Assembly (NCBI GenBank): GCA_015183035.1 | Contig: JACZZP010000017.1 | Location: 1,612,001-1,676,000, forward strand | Source: Meloidogyne chitwoodi | Taxonomy: Eukaryota; Nematoda; Chromadorea; Rhabditida; Meloidogynidae | DNA length: 64,000 bases | Direction: 5' to 3' | In this document: positions 35,947 through 48,349 of the stretch, piece after piece | How the letters are laid out: every line of letters begins with the position of its first letter | Numbering within the stretch: the first letter of the stretch is position 1 | Translations under genes and position numbers: made by a program | Notes under the pieces: generated by a model | Databases searched by the model: none | What the model was told of the DNA's origin: nothing | Seen by the model: only the letters and a program-made list of their open reading frames with translations

Positions 35947-38900
35947 GTGTAGAACTCGCTAAAGCTATAATTTAACAATTCACTATTCCCTAATATGTTG
36001 TCTTTTCTATAGAATATAAGTCAATTGATTTTAGATAATTTTAAACTAAAAAATGAAAAAATTAAAAAAAACATTATTCTCTTCATATATAAAAGAGTTT
36101 CTAGAATATTGAAACTCTTATTTGCGTTAAATTTAATCTACTGGTCAGACATAAAAGCAAATAAATTGTAACAGAGAAGCGGAATGTCCCGTCATCATTT
36201 TGGCAAAAATTTGGAAAATTCAAATTTATTAAAAGAAATCGTGTTGATAAAATTTATTTATACAAGAAAAATAAAATGGTTTGTCTAAAATAAAAGGAAA
36301 ATATTTAAAAAATCAAAATTATACAACACAGAGAAATTAAACTAAGAAAATAAAAAAATTAATTTTTCAGGAGCTACTGAAGATATTTAACACTCAAATA
36401 TTCGCGCTCAACTGACCACACCAAAGAAAATAAATTTTTATGAATTAAAGACTTTTTTGAGATGGATAATTTTATAAAAAACCAGAAAACACTATTTTCT
36501 TAAATCATAAAAATATTTAAGTTTGGAATTTATAAATACATTTATTTTTATGTTATTTAAATTGCAAAACGTTTGTCTAGTCTTCCCTTATATTTTATGC
36601 ACTTGAAAATTTTTTTTTTAAATTTCTAAAAATAATATATACAAATTTCTTTTTAAAATAATTTTATAAATTCTTTAAATAAAGAGCAAAAAATAAATAA
36701 ATAAGTATTTTTGTATTTAACTGTAAAATTTTGCAAAAATCGAAAAAAAACATTTTTTCTTAAACATAGGGCGTTTACCTCGTTTACCTTTTGGAAGAGT
36801 TTGAGAATATACTTAATTTAATTTATAAAAAATTATTAAAATTAAAAAAAATAGGTATATGTACATATAATAAATAAAGCGTAAATTTTATAAAAATAAA
36901 ATAATTTAAAAATAAAAAAATATTTTTAATTCATGTTAAAGACCGTTAAGAAGGCAGAGGCCGTTAGAACGCTAAGTCAATAAAATTAATTAAATGAGAA
37001 AGTTAAAGCTTAAAATTTTATTAAATATTATCAAAGGAATTATCTAATCTTAAAAAAAAATAAAAAATAATTTTGTAACTTTATATAAATTAATAGCAAT
37101 AATTGGGAAATTATATATTTAAATCTTTATTAATATAAAATTATTTATTTATTTATTAATTTTTAAAAATTAAAAAATATTACGTAAAAAATAAATTTAT
37201 AAAAATAAGAAAAATAAATAATAAAGTTATATAACTTTAAAAGCACAGTTGTGTGTGTTTAAAATGAAGAAAATCAGTCAATAACATATGTGAAGTATTT
37301 TTTAAAAACTGCGCTTATTATTATTTATCAAAAAATATATTAAAAAGTTTCTGTTTTAATGGTTTGAAAAATTAAAAAAAATTAAAATCTTCTCCACATT
37401 TTTTACTCACTAAATTTATCAAAAAATATATTTTAAAAGTTTAAAAAATATTTTTTTTTTAAAAAAATATTGCTTGGGGACACACAAATATATTTGTGTT
37501 AAATAGAAGGGGATATATCTCTCTTCTATTCATTTCATTTATTCAATAAAAATAAGAAAAATGAACAAAAGTGTGTGGCAATCAAAAATCTGTTAGAGTA
37601 TTAGAAAGCTTTGAGAAAAATAAAAATATTTATTTATTTATTTGAACACAAAATAAATGTAAAAATAAAATAATAAAAATGATATAAAGATTGAGAGAAA
37701 GTATTGAAAATATTAAAAGGAAAGATTTTCTCAAATTTATTGATATTCTCCTCTCCCGATCTTTTTTTTAATTTTGCAAGATTAATTTCGAGGGGTTCCG
37801 AGGGCTGCTAATCACACTAATTTTTAAAATATTTATTTATTAAATTATCGAATAAATGATCAGATGACATTTTGGTAGTCTTTAATTATATAACTGTAAA
37901 AATTAGAGACTGGACTTTTAAATATTAAATATTTCGAAAAATAACGGTTTCAATCTCCTCTTTCTAATAAAAAGATTTTTTTAAAGCTCTTTTAAAAAAT
38001 AAAACCAATAAACTTTTATCTATATTGATTCTAACCAATTGTTTTAAAAATATTTTTTTTTATTTTAATGCACGGGATTTTCTTGTGGAAAAAATGATTG
38101 GACTTTTTCAGGCACTAAAAGGGCAAATGTTCTAAACAAAAAAATTAATTTTACTTAAATAAATGAATTGAAGGAAGTAAATAAGTTTAAAAGATCTTTT
38201 TTGAGGTAAAAGGTAAAAGTACAAAATTAAAAAAAAACTAAAGAATTATTAGGGTCATTTAGACGCAGGGGTGAGCGCTTAAAATATTCAAACAAAAAAC
38301 CAAATACCTAAATTATTTTTTTTCATAAACTGATTGGAAAATTTATTTAAATTTTTTTTGCTTTTTCAAAAATCTAAATATTTAATAATAAATTTCCTTT
38401 TAAAAATGTAAAAAAATAAATATCAATTTAATAAACTAGTAAATATTAATGATTTTTGTTTTAAAATAAATAAAATTGTTTTTAGTGTTTGCAATGAGTG
38501 ATCATTATTTATTAAAAAATGAATACTCTATAAAATATTATTTTATTGAATAATTGGGGTATTAATAAAATAAAATATTTTTTTTTGAAAAAAGAAATGT
38601 GTTAAACAGAAAAGAATTTTTAATAAGGAGAAAATAATTAAAAATTAATTAATTAATATTAATAAATATTTTAAAAATTAATTAAAATCAATATTTCAAT
38701 TAATCTTTTAAAAAATTAAAAAAAAAATAATCTTCAAGTAAAAATAAATTTTAAAAAATAGGGAGACTGTGGAAAATGAGAGAATAAATATTTAGGTTTT
38801 TTAAATAAAACTTTGATATAAAAGAATAAATAATTAAAAATATTGGGTAATTTAAATGTAAAATTAAGTTCTTATTTTGATTTTTTTTTTTTAATTAAAA

Positions 38901-39643
38901 AAATATTTTAAAAAATTTTGAAAAAAAATTATTTAATAAAAAGAACAATTGTCAAAAAATTTTTCTTCTTTTTTTTCTTGCTTACGTAAATATAAATATA
39001 CCTACCTATGTACTTAAATGTCTGATTTTATACTCAATAAAAAATAATAACGTAAATATATAATTTAAAAATACATAAAAATAAATTAATTAATAAATTA
39101 ATCAAAGGTTAAATTAAATTTAAAAATTTAATTTATTAATTTTTGTTATTATTTAATCTTTTTTCTTTATTATTTTCATTTCCAGAAAATACGTCAATGG
39201 AAGTACAAAAAAATCACAAGTAAAGCACAAAAATAAATAAATAAATAAAAACAAAAATAAATCAGAAAAAGTCCTTAACACTGAACTGGCTGACTCTTAA
39301 CCGGTGGCACTTAACTGGACCGTGCGATATAAAATGTTAGAGTGCAGCCCAACTAGACGCCGACTGACTAGGCCGGTCCATTTAGACACGCAATAATATA
39401 TCTTTGAAGAGAATTAGAGATAAAAAGAAAGCGAGAGACTACATGCGCCTAATCGGCGGCACCTACTCGGTTGTTTCTCAAAATGTAAATAATAAATTCG
39501 GTTGAAAATTTGTTATTTCAATTATATTTATTATTTAAATTCAAATATTTTTTTATTTTTCTTGATTTATACATACATTTGTTTTGAAAGTATTTCCTTT
39601 ACTTATTTTTTAAACATAATATGTATATATATTTTTAATTTAT
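35947..39643. other. Intergenic, SERCA upstream region
   Basis: 3.7 kb between two divergent genes, presumably with the SERCA promoter and untranslated exons that cannot be seen from sequence alone. A GC-richer patch of about 200 bp lies at 39270-39480 (gaactggctgactcttaacc, gacgccgactgactaggccg); it has no open frame or clear RNA fold. The rest is A/T runs. Confidence 0.4.
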
Positions 39644-39680
39644 ATGTTAATTTCTAATTCAGCATTTTTCGAGCTTTCAG

Positions 39681-39700
39681 CAAAAAAAATCATAAAAAGG
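39681..39700 (+). promoter_or_regulatory. Likely trans-splice (or 5' UTR) acceptor before the F-box-like gene
   Basis: gagctttcag ends at 39680, a strong nematode acceptor, and is followed 20 bases later by an ATG. This favours 39701 as the start over the upstream in-frame ATG at 39644, which would lie inside the outron. Inference from consensus only. Confidence 0.5.
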
Positions 39701-41469
39701 ATGAACTCATGGTTATTTTCAATATTATCTAATGATGCGATTGAAGATGTTTTTAAATTTTTATCTTATAAAAGTTTATGTTTTAATGTTCGTCTTACAA
39801 ATTATCTATTTTCTCAACTTTCTTCAAATCTTATCGATAAAATTTATCCGCGGCAAGTATCATTATTGATAAATGTTTGTATTTATCATTTTTTAATTTT
39901 TGGAGTCGTAATTAATATAAAACATTTTAGGATGGAACATATGTAGAAAGTTGTATTATTTCGAATCCACCACTGTTAAATGTCGAACCTGGTGTGTTAA
40001 ATACTTTTAAATTTCAGGTAAGAAAGTATTACTAAAATATAGCATTTTAGTTATTATTAGTGACTAGGGTTGCCGTTTTTTGTGTTTTTCGAGTCGTATA
40101 TACCTCTTCAGAGCGCCTGTGATAAAGACCACTCTCTCGTATGATAAAGACGCAGAAAAACTGACCAGTGGATAGTTGAGGTCAGAGAAATGTCACATGA
40201 CCTGTTCTTTTCAAACTTGTAAACATTTCTCTGCGTCTTTATCACACGAGAGAGTGGTCTTTATCACAGGCGCTCTGAAGAGGTATATACGACTCGAAAA
40301 ACACAAAAAACGGCAACCCTATTAGTGACCGGTGCTTTTTTGTAGTCCAGGATTTACAAAGTCTCTTCAGAGGCCTGTGATAAAGGCTACTCTCTCGTGT
40401 GAAAAAGAAGACGCAGGAAAACTGACCAGTGGATGGCTGAGGTCAGAGAAACATGAAATGACCTGTTCTTTTCTAAAATTGTACACATTTTCTGAGTCTT
40501 TTCACCGAGAGACTGGCCTTTAGCACAGGCTCTCTGAAGAGACTTAGTAAATATGAGTATACAAAAAAGAAAAAAAAAGCGTCGGTCACTCTATAATTAT
40601 ATTTTAAGAGATGTCTTCCACAAGGTATTCCTCCTTTTAGCATCACTTTTGTTTATATTGCAAATTATGGACGAATAACTGATAAATTCATAACATTTCT
40701 TGAATGCATCCGCTCATCTGTTAATGCTTATGTTCTGGAAATAAATTCATTTGGAAAATTTAAAAAAAATTTGAAGTTTTTATGTATCTCACTGGATGTA
40801 TTTTTATTACTAAAATTGCCAACAAGGTTTGTTGATAAATTATTTTTTCTTTTCCGTTAGTTTGGGTATAAAATGTCGAAATTTTTAAAAATAATATTCT
40901 TATTGTTAGCTTTTTCAATATTTTTTTTTAAAAAATAATTTTAGATGTTTACACATTTCTGTCGATACCAACGATGCATTCCTTTCAAGGAAATTCTTTA
41001 TATCGCCTTTTGTTGCTCTCTGTTTAAGTTTACGAATTCTAAAAGCTTTCCAAGGATTTGACTATGTAGCATTGTCTAATTGGCTTTTACACCTTAATAT
41101 GCGTCGAAAACTTATTTTTGATTTATTTCAAATTAAAATGGAACATACTCAATTTATTTGGAATATTCATATGTTGTTGAGTACACTCAAGGATGAGGCT
41201 ACCAAGGTTTAAAATATTTAAAAAAATAAATAAAATTTAAATAATAGGAGCCCAACTTTGCTGCCAATTTTGAGATTACGATTTATAATATTGACGAATT
41301 CAGTATATCAGAATTTGATGTTCCCGGAAGAATTGATTATCATTATAATTATTCTGAAACAAAAATTATTCTTAAAATTGTTTCCGGCGATTTTCGAGAA
41401 AGGTTTAATGAATTTAATTTTGAGACTTCAAACGGAAATAATATCCTTACACAAATTACTTTTGCTTAA
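39701..41469 (+). CDS. F-box-like protein of a nematode expanded family
   Basis: Predicted 314 aa in five exons: 39701-39856, 39931-40017, 40609-40826, 40945-41206, 41248-41469; phases 0, 0, 2, 0. The N-terminal part (LSNDAIEDVFKFLSYKSLCF, then NVRLTNYLFSQLSSNLID) has the L-x-N/D-x-x-x-x-V-F-x-F-L pattern of the F-box region found in large families of plant-parasitic nematodes. The remainder, with FVALCLSLRILKAFQGFDY and NWLLHLNMRRKL, resembles the associated domain but I cannot name it. No signal peptide. Expected role: substrate adaptor in an SCF ubiquitin ligase, if the F-box binds SKP1. Intron 2 (591 bp) holds two nested MITEs. Confidence 0.72.
40057..40329. mobile_element. hAT-type MITE with 8-bp target duplication
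   Basis: Element 40065-40321 (257 bp) has ends TAGGGTTGCCG / CGGCAACCCTA and long inverted arms (gtatatacctcttcagagcg and complement). The 8-bp sequence ttagtgac flanks it at 40057-40064 and 40322-40329. Ends and duplication length fit hAT transposons. No transposase. Confidence 0.88.
40325..40591. mobile_element. Second, older MITE sharing the body of the hAT-type element
   Basis: Ends agtgaccggtgctttttt and aaaaaagcgtcggtcact are inverted. The body (ctcttcagaggcctgtgata, ctgaccagtggatggctgag) is a diverged copy of the body of the adjacent element, but the ends are different. The younger element used the left end of this one as its target. Confidence 0.65.
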
Positions 41470-41899
41470 AGTTCTTTACAATTTTTGCCAAAAATTTTAT
41501 TTAAAATAACACAATTTAATTTTTATTTTTTTCATTTACCTCCTTGAAAGTTTTCTTTAATTAACATTTTGTTATAATATTTTGCATTTTTTTACATTAT
41601 TTTTTTCTTAATATTTTAATAATAATCTACAAAAATAATTTCCTGATGTCACAAAATTTTTTATTTAATTTTTATCATTTGTTTTAATTTTTCAATTTTT
41701 TGAATTAATAAAATTTGCCTAAGAATTTGTTTTTTAATTATTAAATTTTTATATTAAAACGATCATTACAGGCGTGAAGATGTTTATTCATTCATTCAGT
41801 TATAATAAAAAATAAATGAAAACAAAAACATTTTTTTTTAATTATTTTAGTTCCTCTTTAGTAACATTTTATTAAATAAATAAAATAATAATTTTATTA
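41470..41899. other. Intergenic after the F-box-like gene
   Basis: AT-rich 3' flank; nothing recognised. Confidence 0.4.
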
Positions 41900-42394
41900 T
41901 TCAAACATTAAATTTTTATTTTTATGGAAAGTGATGAGAAGAGGGAGTGAGTCTCCTGACATTTTTTTCTTTTAAATTTTTAGGAGTATTTTATAAAATT
42001 TTTGATGATTGAGAAAATCACTGAATAAAGATATTAAAATTAAAAAACAATAAGTTGCTACATGTTTATATGTTTTTTAAATAAAATGTTAGTAAGTCAT
42101 CTAAAATTTTCAATATATATAAAACAGAACTAATTTTACAGAAAATAAACATTCTGAAAATAAATAAATATTTTAAATAAATTTTAATTAAACCCAAAAA
42201 TGAGCTTACTCTCCTCTATGATATTTTTCAATTCTTGTGTTTATAGCTCGTCTTATTTTCAAACCTTATAACTGATTTTTGTGTCAATTAAAATTTAGTA
42301 TTTCAATAGCTCTTTCAAACCCCATAAATTATTAAACTCGGAGTTTGGACCTTTAGAACAAAATTTTTATTTATTTATTTTTTAAGAAATAAAA
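41900..42394 (+). promoter_or_regulatory. Upstream block of cathepsin 1, shared by all three cathepsins
   Basis: Matches, in inverted orientation, the region before cathepsin 2 (47645-48130) and that before cathepsin 3 (63799-64000). Shared words: gagggagtg near 41940, aaacattctgaaaat near 42145, and aaactcggagtttgg near 42334. The start is preceded by tttattttttaagaaataaaa in all three, where ttttaag could be a trans-splice acceptor. Confidence 0.65.
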
Positions 42395-43687
42395 ATGAAT
42401 AAAATGAATGTTTTGATTTATTTCTTTTTATTATTACAATTTTCTTCATTGTCTTCATTTGTATCTGCCGATGGAATAATTGATACATGTGGTGGTATTT
42501 ACGGCGATTCATTAAAGCTAATAAAATGTTTAGAAGAATTGCTCAAAGATGTACCCAATTTGGGTGAAATAAATTGTAAAGAATTGGCAGAAAATTTAAA
42601 AAAACTTTACAATATGGGAATTAAAATGAGTAAAGAAGAACTTTTACAAAAAGCAAACGAAACAGTTATTATTAATAAACATGCTAATGAATATTGGAAA
42701 GCAGAATTGCCTTTTACATGTCTTTTGCCAGATAAATTTCAACGAAATCTTAATGGACTATTACCTGAATATCAATATGTGAAAAAAGATGAGAAAGATT
42801 TAGTTAAAAGAGAAACAAAAGTTAAAATAATTAAATGCACATATAAAACAGAATTTGATGCTCGCGACAAATGGCCCAAGTGCAAATCAATTATTAACAA
42901 TGTTGTAAATCAAGGCCAATGTGGAAGTTGTTGGGCTATAGCAGCAGTTTCTGCCTTTACAGATTGTTTTTGTATTGAACGATCAAAAAGAGGAATAAAT
43001 ACACCTAACAATGAGTTTTATACACGTTCTGCTTTTGATGTACTTACTTGTGCAATGAAAAATGGCTGTAGTGGTGGTCGGCACGATATAGCATTTAACT
43101 GGATGAAAACTAATGGAGTTTGTACTGGAACAGATTATTCAAAGAACAAAGGATGTAAGCCTTATTCTCTTCCACCAACTGGTCCAGAACAAACTGCACC
43201 GGCATGTAGTTCTTCATGTACTAATAAACGATGGGGAATACTCTATAATGATGATAAACAAAAAGGAGGTATGTCAATTGAAAAATTATTTTAAAATTTA
43301 AATTTTACAGTAGTAAAGACAGGAAGATTAAGAAGAGAACAAGCTATTATAAACCAACTTAAATTGGGTGGTCCCTTGGTTATTGGCTTTATGGCATTTT
43401 CTGATATTATGGCTTATAAAACTGGAGTTTATTTTGTAATTAATTTAAATAATTTTTTTTTATTAAATTTTTATTTTTTAAAGAAAACTGCAGGGTCCAA
43501 ATTTTTATCAGGTCATGTAGTTGTTGTTGTTGGATATGGTACTCAAACATGTGGAAGTGTTAAAACTAAATATTGGATTATTAGAAATTCATGGGGTACA
43601 GGCTGGGGTGATAAAGGTTTTGGCAAATTTATCCGTGGAGTTAATGATTGTAGAATTGAAGATGATGCTGCATATGGGACACCTTAA
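42395..43687 (+). CDS. Cathepsin B-like cysteine protease 1 (papain family C1)
   Basis: Predicted 400 aa preproenzyme in three exons: 42395-43268, 43311-43435, 43484-43687. A second in-frame ATG at 42404 would serve as well. Signal peptide to about residue 25 (FVSA). The pro-region has NKHANEYWKAELPF, like the cathepsin B propeptide; the mature domain starts near CTYKTEFDARDKWPKC. Catalytic triad: C179 (QGQCGSCW), H344 (GHVVVVVGYG), N368 (IRNSWG). Cathepsin B-type landmarks NGCSGG and GCKPY are present, but the occluding loop with its paired histidines is replaced by a short SLPPTGPEQTAPAC stretch. So exopeptidase activity is not expected; endopeptidase activity is. Likely secreted or lysosomal, with a role in gut digestion or as a secreted protease. 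Confidence 0.92.
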
Positions 43688-44203
43688 AAGTGTAATAAAA
43701 AATTATATACTGTTTTAATATAATAAATGTTAAATAATTTATAAAATTGTTTAAATATAAGTAAAAGTTAATAATATGTATTATTTTTTTTTAAAAGATT
43801 AGTAAATTAAAATCTCTTTACTTAGTCTTAAGAAATTAATAAATTCATGCATACATATTTAAATAATTTAATTATGTATTCATATTGAATTTTTTTTTAT
43901 TATTTTTTAATATTAAAATTGAGAACAAAAGCTGTTAACAAATTCATATTTTTTAACTTTTTTCGAAAAAAATCTATACGTACTTTTAATTAAAAGTAAA
44001 AAAATATATAAAAAATTAAACTTTTTTTCACATTTTTTCAAAAAAATGTATTTATTAAAGTGAAATGTTTTTAATATTTTTTTATAATAAACAAAATAAT
44101 CACGTAAACTTTTTTATTTAATTAATTCCTAACATTAAATAATGTTTTACTTTATAAATAAAAAAATTTTCAGATTTTTTTAATTGTTTTATAATAAATA
44201 ATA
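43688..44203. other. Intergenic between cathepsin 1 and the chemoreceptor
   Basis: AT-rich, no feature recognised. Confidence 0.4.
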
Positions 44204-45597
44204 ATGGGAGTAGCATTAATCTATTCTACAACTATTCCTTGTTTTGCAACATTTGGATTATTTTCTAATTTATTATTAATTTATTTAATTTTACGTTATA
44301 CAATGAAAGAAATGCAAGTTTATAGTAAAATATTATTACAAACTTGTTTTGTTGATATTATTGCTATTGTTGCTTTTTCTATATCTCAACCTGTAAGTTG
44401 TTTTTATAATTGTTTTGTTTGTTTTATAATTGTTTTGTTTGTTTTATATTGTTTTAGATATATTTCTCCTTTGTGTAGTTTGTTTTTGTATTTGTTTTTT
44501 TAATTGTTTTTATTATCAACCTATTATCTTTTAAAAAAAAGGCTTATGCTTCTGATAATGGAGTGGGTACAACTTGGAGTTATGGACCAATACATTTTCT
44601 TCCAAATCCTTGGCAAAACATAATTCTCCGTTTCAACCATTCTATGGCAAGATTAACAACAATGAATGTTTGTACATTATTTATTTATCGTTATTTAACT
44701 GTTGTTTGGTAATTTTAAAGAATTATTCTTTATAATTTTATTTATTTATTTAGTCAACTTGATGTTAAATTTAAGCATCAATTAATTTTACTTTTTTCTG
44801 TAATTATTTTTATTTTAATTTTAAACATTTGTGCTTTTATTTCAAATCATCCAACTCCAGAAAATGAACATTTAACAAATTATGAATTGGCAAAAATTTT
44901 TGATTTAGATAATGATACTATTAAAAATTATGTTGTTGGACTTAGAGCAAGGGTAAAGATTTAATCCATTTTTTCAATTCAAAACCCAATCCGACGCAGA
45001 ACTCGTGCAATCCTTTTCTAATTTAATTCTTTTTAATTTATATCTCTAGACTAATGATTTATCCAATTTTGTTGCTAATTATGCCTCATCATTAACAATA
45101 ATTAATTATTTAATAATTATTTTTTGTGGAATACGAATTCAAATTCATGTTTATCTTCATTGTAAAGGAATAGAAATGAGTAAAATACGTAATATGAATA
45201 AACAAATAAGTATTGTTTTGATTTCTCAGGTAAATTTTCTTTTAATTTTAAAAAATAATTTTAAAACATTTTTTAGGCTGTTTTACCTTTACTAACAATT
45301 ATAGGCCAATTAACAGCTAATTTTTTATTTAATTTACCTGGACTTTATTCTTCACCTATTGCAATCTTTGTTACTAGCAGTTTAGCCTCTATAGTTGCTG
45401 TTTTAAATCCAATTGTAATTTAATATTTTTAATTAATTTTTTAATTTTATTTTAAGGTAACAATTGTAACAATACGAAATTATAGACAAGTTATTTTTAG
45501 ATGTAAAAATAATAATCAAAGTTCATCAAATATTCATCAAATTGCTCCAATGCCGGAAACTTCAATGCCAAATAGAACAATACAAAATTTAAATTAA
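44204..45597 (+). CDS. Seven-transmembrane chemoreceptor, nematode SR family (Str-superfamily-like)
   Basis: Predicted 337 aa in six exons: 44204-44392, 44542-44708, 44754-44952, 45050-45229, 45277-45414, 45457-45597; phases fit throughout. Hydrophobic segments: FGLFSNLLLIYLI, FVDIIAIVAFSI, the RLTTMNVCTLFIYRYLTVV region, HQLILLFSVIIFILILNIC, SSLTIINYLIIIFCGI, ISQAVLPLLTIIGQ and ASIVAVLNPIVTIV. NMNKQISIVLISQAVLPL and the NPIVTIVTIRNYR end resemble nematode str/srh/srd receptors. Expected in sensory neurons; ligand unknown. The exact subfamily cannot be set without a profile search. The gene lies alone between two cathepsins. Confidence 0.82.
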
Positions 45598-46289
45598 TTT
45601 TAAATATTATCTATTGAGTTGACTAATTTCGAGTTTTTATTAATAGTTTTATTTTTATATTATTAAACAACTTATAAATAATAAATGTTTTTTTTGTGTT
45701 TTGTTTGAAATATTTTATGTAGTTTTATACAAACATATTTAACTAACAAAAACATCAACAAAACATCGAATAAAACAAAGAAAACACTAAAACAATTTCT
45801 TAAAAACAAAACATTTGTAAAAACAGTAAATAAGAGTAAAACTTTTTTAAAACTATCGCAACAGTTCGCCCTAGAGCGAACTTTTAAACTTGTTGACATA
45901 ACAAAAATATTACAAATTTTAAAAATTAACTTAAAATCTAAATATAAATTAAAATAAATAAACACAAATATAAATAACACTCAAATCACTAAGTGAGGAA
46001 CACCTCCGTAACATATTTACCAGGGATGCATTCGTCATCCTATTTTTGGGATAATTTTGTATCGTATCGAATTTTTTAAAGAAATAATATCGTATCGCAT
46101 AAAACCGAACTAGGTATATTCGATATGTATATTTATATAAATGTCCGATTTTTTTACGTAAATATATTTGATTTAATCAATATAATTAATTTTAAGTTAT
46201 TTTATTTATACATATTTATAACTTTATTTAAAAAAAATATTAGCATTTATTTTCCACAATTTTATAATTTATTTAATTTTTTTTTAAAT
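45598..46289. other. Intergenic between chemoreceptor and cathepsin 2 (convergent)
   Basis: AT-rich, with a small GC hairpin at 45871-45888 (gttcgccctagagcgaac) and a patch of cgtatcg words near 46060-46110. Open frames here show no recognisable content. Confidence 0.4.
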
Positions 46290-47644
46290 TTAAGGAATTC
46301 CATAAGAAGAATCACGTTCAATTCCACATTCATTTACTCCACGACGAAATTTCATAAAGCCACTTTCACCAAAACCTTTACCCCATGAATTCCTAGCAAT
46401 CCAATATTTAGTATTAACATTTCCACATGTTTGAGTACCATATCCAATAATTACAATATAATGTCCATATTTATCTTTTTTAGCTCCTGGGGTTTTCTTT
46501 AAAAAAATAAAAATATTTTTTTTAGTTAAATAAATTTACAAAATAAACTCCAGTTTTGTATCCATCAAAATCAGAATAAATATCAATGCCAGCAACTACA
46601 GAACCACTTGCTCTAAGTCGGTCTATAATAGCTTGTTCTCCTCTTAATGTTCCTGTATATTTTACTGTAAAATTTAAATTTTATTTTTAAAATTTAAATT
46701 TTAAATGACATACCATGTTGTTTATCGTTTTTATAAGGTGTTCCCCATTTAGTATTTGTACATGCATTACTGCATTTTGGTCCTTTTTGTGTTTCACCAA
46801 ATGGTTCGAATGGATAAGGCTTACACCCATTTGGTTTTGAATAATCTGTTCCAGTACAAACTCCTTTATTTTTCATCCAGTTAAATGCATTTTCAGCACG
46901 ACCCCCATCACAACCATCAAATAACTTTGAACAAGAAAGTACATCAAGAGCAGAAAATGTATTTGCTGCATCATTGGGTGTATTTATTCCTCTTTTTGCT
47001 CTTTCAATACAAAAACAATCTGTGAATGCAGAAGCAGTTGAAACAGCCCAACAACTTCCACATTGGCCTTGATTTACAACATTATTAATTATTGATGTGC
47101 ATTTGGGCCAGGCGTCGCGAGAATCAAATTCTGTTTTATATGTGCATGTTGTTGCTCTTTTAAATCTTGTTTCTCTTTTTTTAACTTCAACATATTCATC
47201 TTCTTTCCCATATGGTTCTTCATATGGTGGTACTGTTGTTGTTGTAGGTTCATCTTCTTCTATTGTTTCATTCTTGTCTTTTCCAAAAAGATTTCGTTTT
47301 AAGTCTTCTGGCAAAAGATATTCAAAAGACAATTTTGCTTCCCAAACTCCATCAGCTTCTTTGTTAATATTAGATACTTCATTTGCTTTTTTTACAAGTT
47401 GTTCTCTAGTCACTTTAATTCCCATACTATCAAGTTTTTTTAAAGAGTCTTCAAGATCTTTGTAATCAATGTCACCTAAGCCATATATACTGCCCAACAA
47501 TTTCTTTAATGAATTTATTAAACCAACGAGTAGAACAAGTAGATCATCGAATAAACCATATGTTCCATCAGCAGAGACAGATGAAGGCAATGAAGCAAAT
47601 TGTAATAATAAAAATACAAAAATTAAAATAGTTATTTTTTTCAT
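46290..47644 (-). CDS. Cathepsin B-like cysteine protease 2
   Basis: Predicted 420 aa in three exons with the same boundaries and phases as cathepsin 1: 46714-47644, 46540-46664, 46290-46496. Signal peptide to about residue 25 (SSVSA). The pro-region includes NKEADGVWEAKLSF and then a 40-residue acidic, Thr/Pro-rich linker (NETIEEDEPTTTTVPPYEEP) before the basic site KKRETRFKRA that may mark processing. Triad: C198 (QGQCGSCW), H364 (GHYIVIIGYG), N388 (ARNSWG). The usual G-W-G after the Asn reads GKGFGE here. The occluding-loop histidines are absent (GCKPYPFEPFGETQKGPKC). It is inverted relative to cathepsin 1, with shared upstream sequence. Confidence 0.92.
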
Positions 47645-48130
47645 TTTTATTTCTTAAAAAATAAATAAAGTTTATTGGGGTTTAATTGCATTAAGAAAAT
47701 TTGTTTGAAGTACAGACTGAGAGTTTTTGGATATTTATGGAATTCATTGAAATCAAAATCAGCGAAATCTCCTTAAGCCTAGATATAAACATTTGAAAAT
47801 TGAAAAATCATAGGGGGAGTAAACACATTTTTGGGTTTTTATTAAACAAAAATTTAATTAAATATATATTTAATGTTCAGAATGTTTATATTTTCTCTGT
47901 AAAATTAGTTCTGTTTATATGGAAACAGACGATTTGATAAACATATTTTATTATTTAAAAAAATAAACACGTAGCAACATTTACACATTTTTTAATTTTT
48001 TATTTAATTTTGTCAAGTTTTAATTCCTTGATATTTATCAATTAAAAAAAAAATTAAGGAATAAATGTTAGGGGAGCAACCACTCCCTCTTCTCCTCAAT
48101 TTTTCCATAAAAATAAAAATTTAATGTTTA
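47645..48130 (-). promoter_or_regulatory. Upstream block of cathepsin 2
   Basis: Homologous to 41900-42394 in inverted orientation: ggggagcaaccactccctct near 48075, gttcagaatgtttatatttt near 47875, the agactgagagtttttgg word near 47715. Probably the promoter plus 5' flank carried by duplication. Confidence 0.65.
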
Positions 48131-48349
48131 AATTTCACATATAATAACAATATTATTATATTTATTTAACAAAACATTATTATATGAAAAGGAAGTAAAA
48201 TAATAAAAATTTCAGATGAGACAATAATAAACGTGATTTATTCCAAACAATTTTATTTTTTAATTTTAAATATTATTTACTTTTTTTACTCAATTATTTA
48301 AAATAGGTAAATTCTAACAATGACTGAAATTTTTATTTTAAAAATATAT

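Noticed and set aside
40332..40523. 63-codon open frame in the F-box intron
   Set aside because: Inside the second MITE; the same body occurs inverted next to it.
45871..45888. Hairpin gttcgccctagagcgaac as a possible Helitron 3' end
   Set aside because: No CTRR end at the expected distance and no match to the other copies.
47097..47465. 122-codon open frame on the + strand
   Set aside because: Antisense shadow of the cathepsin 2 coding exon.
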